A stretch of 64,000 nucleotides of DNA, from positions 930,001-994,000 of the forward strand of contig CBDFLL010000006.1 in assembly GCA_965249205.1 (NCBI GenBank), read 5' to 3'. Positions within the stretch are counted from its first letter, which is position 1. The number at the start of each line of letters is the position of its first letter. This DNA comes from JAQBVV01 sp965249205 (GTDB lineage: Bacteria; Acidobacteriota; Vicinamibacteria; Vicinamibacterales; UBA2999). The notes beneath the pieces are model-generated. The model saw nothing but the letters and a program-made list of their open reading frames with translations. It made no database searches and was not told the origin of the DNA. The position numbers and the translations under genes are program-made. Below, one piece after another: positions 24,956 to 34,091 of the stretch.

Positions 24956-26437
24956 TCAGAGCCGCAGCCACTCATTGAGCGCCACGGACACGGAAACGCA
25001 CGCGGCAGCGATCACCGTCATGTACACACCGGCCCGAGCCATGTCCTTGATCGAAAAATAGCCTGCCGAGTACGGAATGACCGTTGTCGGCCCCTCACTC
25101 ACGAGAATGAACGCCAGCGACGAGGTGAAGGCGGCCGGCGCCACGATAGACCAGGCGTCGAGACCCAGATCGAGCGACAGCGCGACGAGAATCGGAATGA
25201 TAATGCTCGCGGTCACCGTGTTGCTCGAAAACATCATATGGAGGCCCGCCACGGCCAACACGATTACAAACGGCCGGAGCAGCATTGGCACGACCGTGAT
25301 CTCACCCAGCAGGAGCCACGCCAGCCAGCGGGCCGCGCCGGTGTCGAAGACCGCGAGACCGAGCGAAAGCCCTGCCACGATCAACATGATTCCACCCCAG
25401 TTGATGTCCTGCTCCGCCTCTGTCCAGCTTAGGACGCGCATGCCCGGCATGAAGAGCGCGAGACCACCCGCCAGCGCCACCGCCTCGATCGGTGGTGCGA
25501 TCCGACCGCCGGTCCATACCGACAGCATTGGGGTCACGAGCCATGTGGCAATGACGACACCGAACACCAGCAGCGTGCGCCGCTCGATTGGTCGGAGGCG
25601 TCCGAGCGTGTCGAGACGGCGCCGGATGTCGTTGGCGTCTATCGGCAGCCGCTCAACTTCCGGCGGAAAGAGCCACAGAAGCAAACGCCAGCCAAACGGC
25701 ACCATGAGAATGCTCGCGGGCACGCCATAGGCCATCCAGTGGGTGAACGACACGTCCACCTGGGCGAGCTGGCCAAGCTGCGCAATCGCAACCAGGTTCG
25801 CGCCGGTGCCAGCCGGCGTGGCAATGCCGCCGATCAACGGGCCGAACGCGACCGCGATCATGAGGGCTCGTCCGAACGAACTCTCCCCCGGTCGCATGTT
25901 TGCGTCACGCAGCAGGCCGACACCGAGTGGCAGTAGCATCGCCGCCGCCGCCATGTCAGTGATCCACCATGAAAGAAAACAGCCCGACGCAAGCACGCCG
26001 AGCAGGACGCGGTCCGTACGGGAGCCGACGCGATAGAGAATCTGGTAGACGAGCCGCGTGCCGAGCCCGGAGCGGGTGAACGCCGCTGACAAAATCAGCA
26101 CACCGATAAAGAACGTGATGATCGGATCGCCGAAGCCAGCCCTGACCACCTCCCGGTATGTCGCCAGCTGCAGAAGCGGGATGAGCATGACGACCAGCAG
26201 AGACGTAACGGCGAACGGTACAGCCTCACTCACCCATAGCGTCACGGCAAAAGCCATGATCGCGAGGCAGGCCTTTCCCCCCGTCGTCAGCGGGATCGAC
26301 AGGCCGGCGCGCTCGAGTGGCGCCGGCTCGGGCAGCAAACAGATTCCGACCAGCAGCACAAGCGCCCCGATGAGCGGCACGAACTTGCGGTCGATCGTCG
26401 CGGAGACGTGGGCCGGCGACACCTGCTCATCGGTCAT
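24956..26437 (-). CDS. SLC13/DASS-family anion transporter
   Basis: The 493-residue membrane protein has about 11-12 transmembrane segments. Family signs are AVTLWVSEAVPFAVTSLL near residue 70, GGIATPAGTGANLVAIAQL near 200-220, and a second-half FSSNTVTASIIIPIL. DASS proteins import di- or tricarboxylates, or sulfate, with sodium. Same strand and close to the dioxygenase gene, so probably one operon. Confidence 0.85.
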   Translation of the reverse strand: MTDEQVSPAHVSATIDRKFVPLIGALVLLVGICLLPEPAPLERAGLSIPLTTGGKACLAIMAFAVTLWVSEAVPFAVTSLLVVMLIPLLQLATYREVVRAGFGDPIITFFIGVLILSAAFTRSGLGTRLVYQILYRVGSRTDRVLLGVLASGCFLSWWITDMAAAAMLLPLGVGLLRDANMRPGESSFGRALMIAVAFGPLIGGIATPAGTGANLVAIAQLGQLAQVDVSFTHWMAYGVPASILMVPFGWRLLLWLFPPEVERLPIDANDIRRRLDTLGRLRPIERRTLLVFGVVIATWLVTPMLSVWTGGRIAPPIEAVALAGGLALFMPGMRVLSWTEAEQDINWGGIMLIVAGLSLGLAVFDTGAARWLAWLLLGEITVVPMLLRPFVIVLAVAGLHMMFSSNTVTASIIIPILVALSLDLGLDAWSIVAPAAFTSSLAFILVSEGPTTVIPYSAGYFSIKDMARAGVYMTVIAAACVSVSVALNEWLRL

Positions 26438-26604
26438 CAGCGCGCATCATATCCGGCATCGCCTTGTGTGTTGCCGTGCACAGAGACGGATCAAGACAGC
26501 TCGAGTCACCAGCGTCCGCACGGCCTCGGCCAACTGCTCCGCGAGTCGAACCGCTTCTCTGGACAGACTCCTCAATTCCGAGTACTGATCCGTTGCATTC
26601 CCTG

Positions 26605-29220
26605 ATGACGCAACCTGCTCGTCGACCAGGCCGGATACTCGCGGTGGTGTCACTCGTCACGGTGGCCGTGGCCGGCGTGTACGTGGCTGCGCCCACGGGC
26701 CAGGCGGCCCTCGATGCCCTGGGACCGCCCGCGCTGTACACCACCCTCGTCGAGGGCGAGGTGCAGCCGGCTGGACACATCCAGGACCAGAGGATCACTG
26801 TCGACCGCTTCGAGTTCGCATTCACCGATGGCGACCTGTATGTGCTCTCGCCTATCGCCGACCGACCCTCGATCGCGGTGTTTCTCGGCGACGGCGTGGT
26901 GACGTCCTACCCGCCTGACGGCGTAGAGCATCAACAGCTCGAGAAGTTTCTCGACGACGAGGATCGGCTCGAGGAGCCGTTCGACCGACTGATCTTCTGG
27001 CTGACCGACGACGTCGGCGTTCGCCTCCTCGCACTCGCGGACGCCACCTTGGGACGGGAAGCCGACGACGCGCAGGACCTGCTTGAGGATCGCCGAGAGG
27101 CGCTGCTCGAACACGAGCGGAAGAACCCGGATGCCCGAGTGCTCGCTGATCTGTTGTCGGTGGATGACACGAATCCCGGACCGGGGCCCCGACCGTTTTT
27201 TTACGCGGAACTTGACACCGACGACCACGGATGGGTGTCGATTGAAATCGAACCGCACGAGCGGGAAGAGGTCACGCTCACGCAGTTCGACCGCAGACGC
27301 AGGATTACCGATGTCTGGATGGCATTCCACGCCTTGTCGGACTTCGACGACGACGTGCAAGCGACAGCGTTCGACGGGTTTCCGCGAGACCCCGAGACCG
27401 CTGGGAAGTTCGACACGGGCGATGACGATGACGATGACGACGACTGGAATGCTCGGGATCTGGGGCTCGCACCCAGGCCGCGCACCCCGGACCACGAAGG
27501 GTGGACTCGACAGGTAACGGTCTCCCGCACCGATGTTGATCTCGCCCTGAACGGGAGCGGCGATGCCAAGGCCAGTGCCGCCCTCGTCATTGAGCCGCTC
27601 GAATCGCTCACCACGCTTCGCCTGCGCATCGCGTCTGCACTCAAGGTCACTGATGTCCGCCTGCAACTCGCGCTGCCGGACAATCTGGAGAACGTACGCG
27701 ACGTGACCCTGCTCACGGGACGCTCCGACGACGCTGACGAGCCGGTTGGGCTCACCGGCCAACCGGTGCACTACGTGCAGGAGATACACCGTCGGCGCCT
27801 GGACGACGACACCCACGAGCCGTGGGTGACCGTCGAGCTTCCCAGACGATTCGCGCCAGGTGAACGTTTCGTGGTCGAGTTGGCGTACGAGGGCGAACTG
27901 CTCGAGTACCTCAACGACGGCCTGAACTACATCCTCAAAGATGCCCAGAACTGGTTGCCACGGCACGTCCACACCCGCGGCACGCCAGGGGGGCGCACGA
28001 ACCTGACCTATCGCGTGCCTGAAGGATTTCGTGTCGCGAGCGGCTCGACGCTCGTCGATGAGCAGGTCGTCGATGGCACGCGTGTCATGCGGTGGGTGTC
28101 TGACAACCCGGTGCCCAGCATGTCGTTTAACTTTGGGCGGTTCAACATCACGGAGGCTGACTACGACGGTCCAACCGCGATCACGGTGTATGGCGACAGT
28201 CGCCGGCGAGGGTTTGCCCCTGGGAACCGCGCCAAGACGCTTGCCGACCTGACGGGCGCGATGCAAACCTTTACCGACTACTTCGGCCCGTATCCGTTCG
28301 ATTCGCTCCTCGTGACCGAAACCCCTACGTACAACGGCATCGCATTCCCAGGGCTCGTGCTCCTGTCATTTCAGGCGTTTGGCGAGCTGCATACCGGCGA
28401 GGCGGCACTCTTCCGCGCGCACGAAGTGGCTCACCAGTGGTGGGGCATCGCCACCGCTTATAAGGACTACCGGGACCAGTGGCTGTCGGAGGGATTCGCG
28501 GAATACTCGGCGGCCCTCTTCGCCCTGAACGGCTTGAACGGGGAAGACCAGTTCCTGGAGGTGCTCGATGCCTGGCAGAACGACGTGCTCGGAAAGATCG
28601 ACCTGGGGCAAGCGCTCGGACGGCACTACGGCTTCGACCCCGCAGCAATGCGCGAGAGCGACGGCCATGACTCCGGGCCGCTCGCGGTTGGCTATCGATT
28701 AAGTTCCGGGCAGACGCCTTTCGACTACCGGCTGATCGTCTATGAAAAGGGCGCCTTCGTGCTCCACATGCTCCGCATGCTGTTGATCGATCTCGAGACC
28801 GGCGACGACACGCGCTTTCGCGACCTGATGCGCACCTTCGTCGCCGACCATCGTGACGAACCCGCGAGCACCGACACCTTCGAAGCCGCTGTCACGGAGG
28901 CGCTTGGAGAACCGATGGACTGGTTCTTCGACCAGTGGGTCTACGGCGTGGATGTGCCCACCTACCGGCCTGATCTAGAGGTATCGCGTTCTTCCGATCC
29001 GGAGCACCCGTTCGTGCTCCAGGGCACCATCGAGCAAGAGGATGTGCCCGATGGGTTTGGCATGCCGGTCCCGATCCTCTTTCGGTTCGACGACCGGCCA
29101 CCCATCGCGCACCGCGTGTGGGTTGGCGCCGATACCGTCGACGTGGAGATTTCGCTTCCCGCCGAGCCTGCCGAGGTCGAGTTCAACTACCACCACGGCG
29201 TGCTCGCCGACGTGCGCTAA
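26605..29220 (+). CDS. M1-family zinc metallopeptidase, membrane-anchored
   Basis: The 871-residue protein starts at ATG 26605, chosen because a signal-anchor helix follows at once. The catalytic motif is HEVAH (606-610) with the third zinc ligand E629 in SEGFAEY, exactly 18 residues later, as in M1 aminopeptidases. The exopeptidase GAMEN-like motif is not obvious; TYNGIAFPGLVLL stands in its place. An unusual N-terminal region of about 280 residues precedes the M1 fold and includes an eight-residue aspartate run (about 272-282). The last codons are duplicated, diverged, in the fragment at 31168-31225. Confidence 0.85.
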   Translation: MTQPARRPGRILAVVSLVTVAVAGVYVAAPTGQAALDALGPPALYTTLVEGEVQPAGHIQDQRITVDRFEFAFTDGDLYVLSPIADRPSIAVFLGDGVVTSYPPDGVEHQQLEKFLDDEDRLEEPFDRLIFWLTDDVGVRLLALADATLGREADDAQDLLEDRREALLEHERKNPDARVLADLLSVDDTNPGPGPRPFFYAELDTDDHGWVSIEIEPHEREEVTLTQFDRRRRITDVWMAFHALSDFDDDVQATAFDGFPRDPETAGKFDTGDDDDDDDDWNARDLGLAPRPRTPDHEGWTRQVTVSRTDVDLALNGSGDAKASAALVIEPLESLTTLRLRIASALKVTDVRLQLALPDNLENVRDVTLLTGRSDDADEPVGLTGQPVHYVQEIHRRRLDDDTHEPWVTVELPRRFAPGERFVVELAYEGELLEYLNDGLNYILKDAQNWLPRHVHTRGTPGGRTNLTYRVPEGFRVASGSTLVDEQVVDGTRVMRWVSDNPVPSMSFNFGRFNITEADYDGPTAITVYGDSRRRGFAPGNRAKTLADLTGAMQTFTDYFGPYPFDSLLVTETPTYNGIAFPGLVLLSFQAFGELHTGEAALFRAHEVAHQWWGIATAYKDYRDQWLSEGFAEYSAALFALNGLNGEDQFLEVLDAWQNDVLGKIDLGQALGRHYGFDPAAMRESDGHDSGPLAVGYRLSSGQTPFDYRLIVYEKGAFVLHMLRMLLIDLETGDDTRFRDLMRTFVADHRDEPASTDTFEAAVTEALGEPMDWFFDQWVYGVDVPTYRPDLEVSRSSDPEHPFVLQGTIEQEDVPDGFGMPVPILFRFDDRPPIAHRVWVGADTVDVEISLPAEPAEVEFNYHHGVLADVR

Positions 29221-29286
29221 CACATGGCTCGCGTGCACCTCATGACTCGATGAGACAGGCCGCTTGGTGCGACTGTCAGCTCCGCC

Positions 29287-29322
29287 ACCGGCCATGAGGC
29301 AGGGCACCTCCGGCGCAAACCG
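29287..29322 (+). repeat. 36-bp direct repeat, left copy
   Basis: ACCGGCCATGAGGCAGGG, CACCTCC and GCAAACCG. It recurs in the same orientation at 32492-32527 with 33 of 36 bases identical. The pair brackets the 3.2-kb accessory block. Confidence 0.7.
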
Positions 29323-29354
29323 TAGTCAGGCGCCAGCCGCGACGCGAGCCTAGC

Positions 29355-29588
29355 GTGCTGCTGAACAACTCAGAGCTTGGCAAGATCTCCAAGGAGCAGC
29401 GCGCCGGGGAGTGGCCGGTGTGGCAGACCAGCCTGCACAATCCGAGTTTCTCGGCCTACGCCAAGCTGTGTGGCGGCCACGGCATACGCGTGACCAAGAT
29501 CGAGCAGTTGCGCCCGGCGCTCGACGAGGCGCTGGCTCGGAAGGGCCCAGCACTGGTCGAGATCATCACCGATGTCGACCTGATATAG
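29355..29588 (+). pseudogene. C-terminal fragment of a thiamine-diphosphate enzyme
   Basis: The open frame gives 77 residues that match the end of pyruvate-oxidase/acetolactate-synthase-like enzymes: a VLLNNSELGKISKEQ segment, FSAYAKLCGGHGIRVTK, then LARKGPALVEIITDVDLI. The thiamine-binding domains are absent. The fragment begins exactly at a CTAG (29350-29353), which suggests that the rest was lost by an event at that site. Confidence 0.8.
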
Positions 29589-29610
29589 GGCCGGGCCGGG
29601 CGGCCGGAAC

Positions 29611-29718
29611 ATGGCGCGGATTTCGTGAGCGCGTAGCTCCCGAAGAACCCCAGGCGGTCCTCTCCTGCCAGGGGGAGCGCCGCGATCGCCTGCTAGGCAG
29701 AAGTGAAATCCGCCCTAG
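29611..29718. repeat. Mini-element C, copy 2 (108 bp)
   Basis: Left end CGCGGATTTCGTGAGCGCG, right end GTGAAATCCGCCCTAG with CTAG at 29715-29718. It is of the same length and clearly the same sequence, inverted, as copy 1 at 2305-2412. It lies between the thiamine-enzyme fragment and the phosphatase-like gene. Confidence 0.75.
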
Positions 29719-29784
29719 CTGTTCCAGCCGCGACCCGACCAATGCGCTGATCGTAGCGTGTGTCCGAGCGTGTTTCCGCCCCGC

Positions 29785-30321
29785 CTAACGCGGGTTGGCC
29801 TGCCCGTATTCGATGGCGAAGCGTTGCCGGTCCGGGTTGCCCTGACCGAGCGCAGTGGCTTCCTCGGTAGCGCGGTCCACGTCCCAGTGGTCCACAGCGA
29901 TCCGCTTCACCAGCCACATCGTCGCCGCTCGGCCGCCGCCGGCGCAGTGCACGAAGGCGGGCTCGGCACCTTCCGACGTGATGGCGTCGAGAAACTGCTC
30001 GGCCACGACTGGATCAGCCGACCCGTCGTACGGAATATGGAAGTACTTCATCCCGGTCGCTGCGACGGCGGCGGCCTCCTGCTCAACGTTCGCACCCTCC
30101 TCGGTGGCACGCCGCAGGTTGATGATCGAAGCGAATCCCATCTCCTCGATCTCTGGGATCGCGGTGGGCGTGATCGCCCCCGCACAAGCGATGGTCGTGC
30201 CGATGCGAGCGAAGTTTCGGATTCCTTCCACCTCTTCGCGAACAACCTCCTGGCCGAAGATCGGGCTCGCGAGGAGTCCAACCATCACGACTGACGCGGC
30301 GCCGAGTATCGATAAACGCAT
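29785..30321 (-). CDS. Secreted protein tyrosine phosphatase-like protein
   Basis: The 178-residue protein has a signal peptide (1-23). The C126-x4-R131 loop (FVHCAGGGRAATMW) is one residue shorter than the classic CX5R of tyrosine phosphatases, as in DUF442-type relatives. Preceding strands SIINLR and YFHIPYDG fit the fold. It lies alone in the accessory block. The substrate is unknown. Confidence 0.7.
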   Translation of the reverse strand: MRLSILGAASVVMVGLLASPIFGQEVVREEVEGIRNFARIGTTIACAGAITPTAIPEIEEMGFASIINLRRATEEGANVEQEAAAVAATGMKYFHIPYDGSADPVVAEQFLDAITSEGAEPAFVHCAGGGRAATMWLVKRIAVDHWDVDRATEEATALGQGNPDRQRFAIEYGQANPR

Positions 30322-30432
30322 GCAGAGCTCCTTTGAGGTCCGGGTTTGGACAATACGGACTATACAATGAGCCGGTGTTCTCGGCGAGGCCGTCCGGTCG
30401 CTGGACTTTTTCAGGAAAGAGGAGGATCTACA

Positions 30433-31065
30433 GTGCGCCTAATGAACCTTACGTTCGGTGTAATAGCAGTCAGCATGCTCAGTACGGGACTCGGATTCGC
30501 GCAGGGGGCCGCGGAAACGCCTCCGATGACCTTCTTTCTGGCGAGCGTGGGGTCCGGAGAAGGGGCCGATTTAGGTGGGTTGGCCGGAGCCGACGCGCAC
30601 TGTCAGATGCTTGCCGACGGCAGGGGGGCAGGCGATCACACGTGGCGCGCCTATCTGAGCACCCAGGGTGCCAACCCGGTGAATGCGCGCGACCGCATCG
30701 GCACGGGCCCGTGGCATAACGCGAGGGGCGCCCTGGTGGGGCAGAACGTCGATGAAATACACGGCATGGGGCATCGGTTTACGTCCATGACGATGCTCGA
30801 TGAGGCGGGAAGGATGATCCCAGGTGGGGGATACGCGCCAAACCGGCACGATGTTCTGACTGGCTCGGGGCCGGACGGCACTGCGTTCCCGGGTGGTGAA
30901 GACATGACGTGCGGCAACTGGTCGAGCAGCAGCACCGGCAAGGCCCGGATCGGTCACCACGACCGCGCGGCGTGGAATTCGGCCCACGACAGCCGTGGGT
31001 GCAGCCAGGAGGAATTGCGGGCGTCCGGTGGGGACGGCCTGTTCTACTGCTTCGCTGCTGATTAG
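30433..31065 (+). CDS. Secreted lectin-like (DUF1554-type) protein
   Basis: GTG 30433 is preferred because AGGAGG lies seven bases before it; the protein is 210 residues. Signal peptide 1-24. The rest has FFLASVGSGEGADLGGLAGADAHCQ, CGNWSSSS and a terminal FYCFAAD, with paired cysteines, a pattern of C-type-lectin or endostatin-like folds such as DUF1554. Possibly a surface binding protein. Divergent from the phosphatase-like gene by 111 bases. Confidence 0.7.
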   Translation: MRLMNLTFGVIAVSMLSTGLGFAQGAAETPPMTFFLASVGSGEGADLGGLAGADAHCQMLADGRGAGDHTWRAYLSTQGANPVNARDRIGTGPWHNARGALVGQNVDEIHGMGHRFTSMTMLDEAGRMIPGGGYAPNRHDVLTGSGPDGTAFPGGEDMTCGNWSSSSTGKARIGHHDRAAWNSAHDSRGCSQEELRASGGDGLFYCFAAD

Positions 31066-31167
31066 AGAGGCTCTTTCGTGTGTTCGCCGGTGACGGCGCT
31101 GTCGCACCGACAGTGCCGCCATCGGCGGCCACTCCCGACTGACCCCCTGACGCATTTTGCTGACGGC

Positions 31168-31225
31168 TAGCGCACGTCGGCCAGCACGCCGTCGTGGTGG
31201 TTGAACTCGACCTCGGAGGGCTAGC
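31168..31225 (-). pseudogene. Last codons of a second M1 peptidase gene
   Basis: On the minus strand the segment reads EVEFN, HHDGVLADVR and stop, almost the same as the end of the M1 gene at 26605-29220 but with several base differences. It is therefore a relic of a paralogue, not a copy of the neighbour. CTAG bounds it on both sides (31168-31171 and 31222-31225). Confidence 0.65.
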
Positions 31226-31328
31226 AGCGACGACCGAGAATACCGCCTGTATTTGAGGGAGAAGCAACGCCGGCCCCGAGGATGCATCGCTCGCCGAATG
31301 CCGACGGACTTTAACCACGGGCTGCTAA
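31222..31328. repeat. Mini-element F (core of the A/D type, shortened)
   Basis: Read on the minus strand it has GCATTCGGC, a GATGC segment, GCGTTGCTTCTC, a hairpin AAATAC-AGGCG-GTATT and TCGGTCGTCG, the same order as in element D. The ends are CTAGCAGC and GCTGCTAA. With the M1 relic it accounts for most of the gene-free stretch 31066-31422; the remainder shows nothing. Confidence 0.6.
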
Positions 31329-31422
31329 GGCCGGGACGACAGGAAACACTAGCCGGGTCCGACGTGAACGGAAGTTTCGATTATGCGACCCTCTCCCGTC
31401 GGCAGAAGTAGAAGAACAAAGA

Positions 31423-32262
31423 ATGGCGATAATTTACTCGGTCCCGCTGGTTCTGCTATTCGTGCTGGTTCTTATCCCTTGCATGTTGTTGGGGCTATCG
31501 GGAGTGTGGTTAACGCGTCGCAATAACTGGATGCTCGACGCGGATGACAACGAGATCATCTCCCTCACCCATGCTTTCGCCGGTGTGCTCTACGCGGTTG
31601 CCCTCGGTTTGATGGTGGTCAACGTGCAGTCAGATTACACCGAAGTCGAAATGGTGGTTATGAAGGAAGCCTCTCTCGCTGAAGATCTGTATATCGATTC
31701 GGAAGGTTTGCGAGGTTCTGCGAGTAACGAGATCCAGTAACTGGTAATCGACTATGTCGATACCGTGGTCGATGAATGGGAGACGATTTCTCAGGACAAT
31801 ATTCTGGAGTTGCCATCTCACGAAGCCGTGGATGATCTGGCCTATCGCATTATCGAATATGAACCGCAGGGCGACAAGGAGTTGATCATCTATGCCGAGA
31901 TGCTGGGAGGGATCAATGAAATGCTTGATTACCGCCGGGAACGCTTACATCTCGGCGTGGATGGTGTCGGGCCCGTAACCTGGATAGTGGTGGCTATGGG
32001 TGCATTAATCACTATTGGCATGGCCTGGTTTTACAACACCAGGAGTGCGCGTGCGCATTACTACCTGGTGGGGATGATGTCGCTGATGTTCGGGCTGATG
32101 ATTTTTCTGATAATAGCCATGGATCATCCGTTGCTAGGACAATTCAGTGTGGATAACAGTCCGTTCCTGGAGGTCAAGGAAGATATCGCAATCTGGAACA
32201 CCGAGTTTCACGGCGCTTGGAATTTTCGAAATTCCAACTTTACAGATCGATGGATAAGGTAA
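31423..32262 (+). pseudogene. DUF4239-type (bestrophin-like) membrane protein with one nonsense codon
   Basis: A single frame of 280 codons is interrupted only by TAA at 31738-31740 (SNEIQ-stop-LVIDYVDTV). The product has two N-terminal transmembrane segments, a soluble middle and two C-terminal segments, the layout of DUF4239 proteins. Base composition is clearly more AT-rich than its neighbours, so it was probably acquired. A CAA or CAG to TAA change would explain the stop. No other damage is seen, so loss looks recent, or the stop is a sequence error. Confidence 0.75.
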
Positions 32263-32564
32263 GAACCAAAGGAAACAGACGTGTTTGATTGATCGCAATT
32301 GCTGTAGCGGGCGGATTCAGATTCACTGAAAATACCCGGGCGGTACGGACAAGCGGTGTGAGCAGGGTCCGACCACGACGGCAGATGATAATGACTGTCA
32401 TCGAAGTCAAGCGTGCTCTGGTTGATCGATTTGCTGCCAGGTGGTGCGCCTTTTCCTGGGCTAAATCAATTCAGCCGCATACGCGCGTATGACCGGCCAT
32501 GAGGCAGGGCACCTCCTCTGCAAACCGGCTCCGCTCGAACCACGCACCGACACGAATGGCACCT
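32263..32564. other. Gene-free stretch with the right 36-bp repeat
   Basis: No convincing reading frame. The first part keeps the AT-richer composition of the DUF4239 gene. At 32492-32527 it holds the second copy of the 36-bp direct repeat, followed after about 37 bases by IS copy 3. Confidence 0.5.
32492..32527 (+). repeat. 36-bp direct repeat, right copy
   Basis: The partner of 29287-29322, same orientation, three mismatches clustered at one place (TCT for GGC). It could be a trace of a target or attachment site, or the end of an unrecognised element. Confidence 0.65.
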
Positions 32565-33867
32565 CTAGCAGGCTGCTGAAAAACTCCGTGAAATGGGATC
32601 GACAGATCGATCCCGGCGTACTACCATGCTCCCAACACCGCTGAAGGGAGCCCCATCATGCGCGGACACGATGAGCAAAGCACTCACATGTTCAGCTACC
32701 TGTCGCCGGAACAGCGCGTGCCAGCCGACCATCCGCTCCGCGCGGTTCGCGCGCTGACGGACGAAGCGCTGAGAACGATGTCGCGCAGGTTCGCCGGCCT
32801 GTACGCCAACACAGGGCGTCCGTCGATCCCGCCGGAACAGCTGCTGCGCGCGTTGTTGCTGCAGGTGCTCTACACGGTGCGGAGCGAGCGGCTGCTGATG
32901 GAAGAGCTCAATTACAACCTGCTGTTCCGCTGGTTCGTGGGCTTGAATTTGGACGACCCGGTTTGGCATCCCACCACGTTTACCAAGAATCGCGACCGGC
33001 TGCTGGCGGGCGATCTCGCGGCCGCCTTCTTTGATGCGGTGCAGGCCCACGCGCGGGCGGCCGGGCTGCTCTCGGACGAACACTTCACTGTGGATGGGAC
33101 CCAATTGGAAGCGTGGGCCAGCCTGAAGAGCTTTCGGTGCCGGGACGCGGCGGAGAGCGACCCGCCCGATGACCCCGGGAATCCCACGGTCAACTTCCAC
33201 GGGGAGCGGCGGCGCAACGACACGCACCAGTCGACGACCGATCCGGAGGCGATGCTGCCTCGGAAGGGCCAGGGGAAGGAAGCCAAGCTGGCGTATCTGG
33301 GCCACGTGCTGCTGGACAATCGACAGGGACTTGTCGCCAACGTCTGCGCGACTCACGCGACGGGGACCGCCGAACGCGAGGCAGCGGCGCTGTTGCTGGA
33401 GGCCAGCGCGCCGCCGGGCAGCACGGTCGGGGCGGACAAGGGCTACGATGTGGCAAGCTTTGTGGCCGCTGTCCGTATCCGGGCCGTCACGCCCCACGTT
33501 GCTCAGAAGGTCCGCTGGAGTGCGATCGATGGCCGGACCACGCGGCATGCGGGCTATCACGTCAGTCAGCGGAAACGGAAACTCGTAGAACAGGTCTTTG
33601 GCTGGATGAAGACCGTCGGCGGCTTGCGCAAACTCCGGCATCGCGGTGTCGCCCTCGTGGATTGGCAGCTTACCTTCGCCGCCACGGTCTATAACTTGGT
33701 CCGGCTGCGGAATCTGGAGGCGAGGTGTCCCTGATCACCGGCCGCGCGTGTCGCCGGCCCCTTGATCGGGGCCAGCGCACAGCCGTGCGCACCGTTGTCG
33801 GTCGGTGGTGACTCGCATGATCCTTAGAAAACGGCCCGATCACCCGGGTTCTTCAGCAGCCTGCTAG
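32565..33867 (+). mobile_element. IS5/IS1182-type insertion sequence, copy 3
   Basis: Core 32569-33863, 1295 bp, CTAG at both ends; the right CTAG is shared with element A copy 3. In direct orientation with copy 2. Confidence 0.9.
32658..33734 (+). CDS. IS5/IS1182-type transposase (copy 3)
   Basis: The same 358-residue intact DDE transposase as in the other four copies. Confidence 0.9.
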   Translation: MRGHDEQSTHMFSYLSPEQRVPADHPLRAVRALTDEALRTMSRRFAGLYANTGRPSIPPEQLLRALLLQVLYTVRSERLLMEELNYNLLFRWFVGLNLDDPVWHPTTFTKNRDRLLAGDLAAAFFDAVQAHARAAGLLSDEHFTVDGTQLEAWASLKSFRCRDAAESDPPDDPGNPTVNFHGERRRNDTHQSTTDPEAMLPRKGQGKEAKLAYLGHVLLDNRQGLVANVCATHATGTAEREAAALLLEASAPPGSTVGADKGYDVASFVAAVRIRAVTPHVAQKVRWSAIDGRTTRHAGYHVSQRKRKLVEQVFGWMKTVGGLRKLRHRGVALVDWQLTFAATVYNLVRLRNLEARCP

Positions 33868-34091
33868 TGATCAGGTTGCGAATTGGCTTGTGCACTGAGG
33901 GCGGTGAGGCGCCCGGCTGGCCAGCGCGGATTTCATGTCATGGATTGGGGCTATTTGAGAGCCACGCGCTCGTGAAATCCGCGCCAGGCGCGACGAGGGA
34001 GCATGCCGAGCGCATGTGAGCGAGGGGCAACGCCGCCAGGCGGGAGGCATCGCCGACCGAATGCCGAGCTGATTCGCAACCAGACCATTAA
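33864..34091. repeat. Mini-element A, copy 3, with nested element C
   Basis: An inverted copy of element A. Ends are CTAGTGATCAGGTTGCGA and GATTCGCAACCAGACCATTAA. The core hairpin here is CATGC-GCTCG-GCATG. It is enlarged by a 63-bp insertion at 33921-33987. Its right end overlaps the TAA stop of the DUF5996 gene (34088-34090). Confidence 0.75.
33921..33987. repeat. Mini-element C variant inserted in A3
   Basis: CGCGGATTTCATG to CGTGAAATCCGCG, flanked on both sides by CCAG. The uninterrupted element A1 reads CTGG-CTAG-GCGCGACG (complement) at this point, so the insertion duplicated a four-base target, CTAG or a variant. Confidence 0.7.

Noticed and set aside
27421..27444. Short GAC/GAT run as a microsatellite contingency locus
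   Set aside because: The run is made of mixed Asp codons inside an intact gene, not a perfect short repeat, so slippage is unlikely.
26650..28266. 538-codon minus frame within the M1 peptidase gene
   Set aside because: Shadow frame; no recognisable domains, and the plus strand has the complete zinc peptidase.
29411..29788. 125-codon plus frame over the thiamine-enzyme fragment and element C
   Set aside because: Runs through a repeat element and a relic in the wrong frame.
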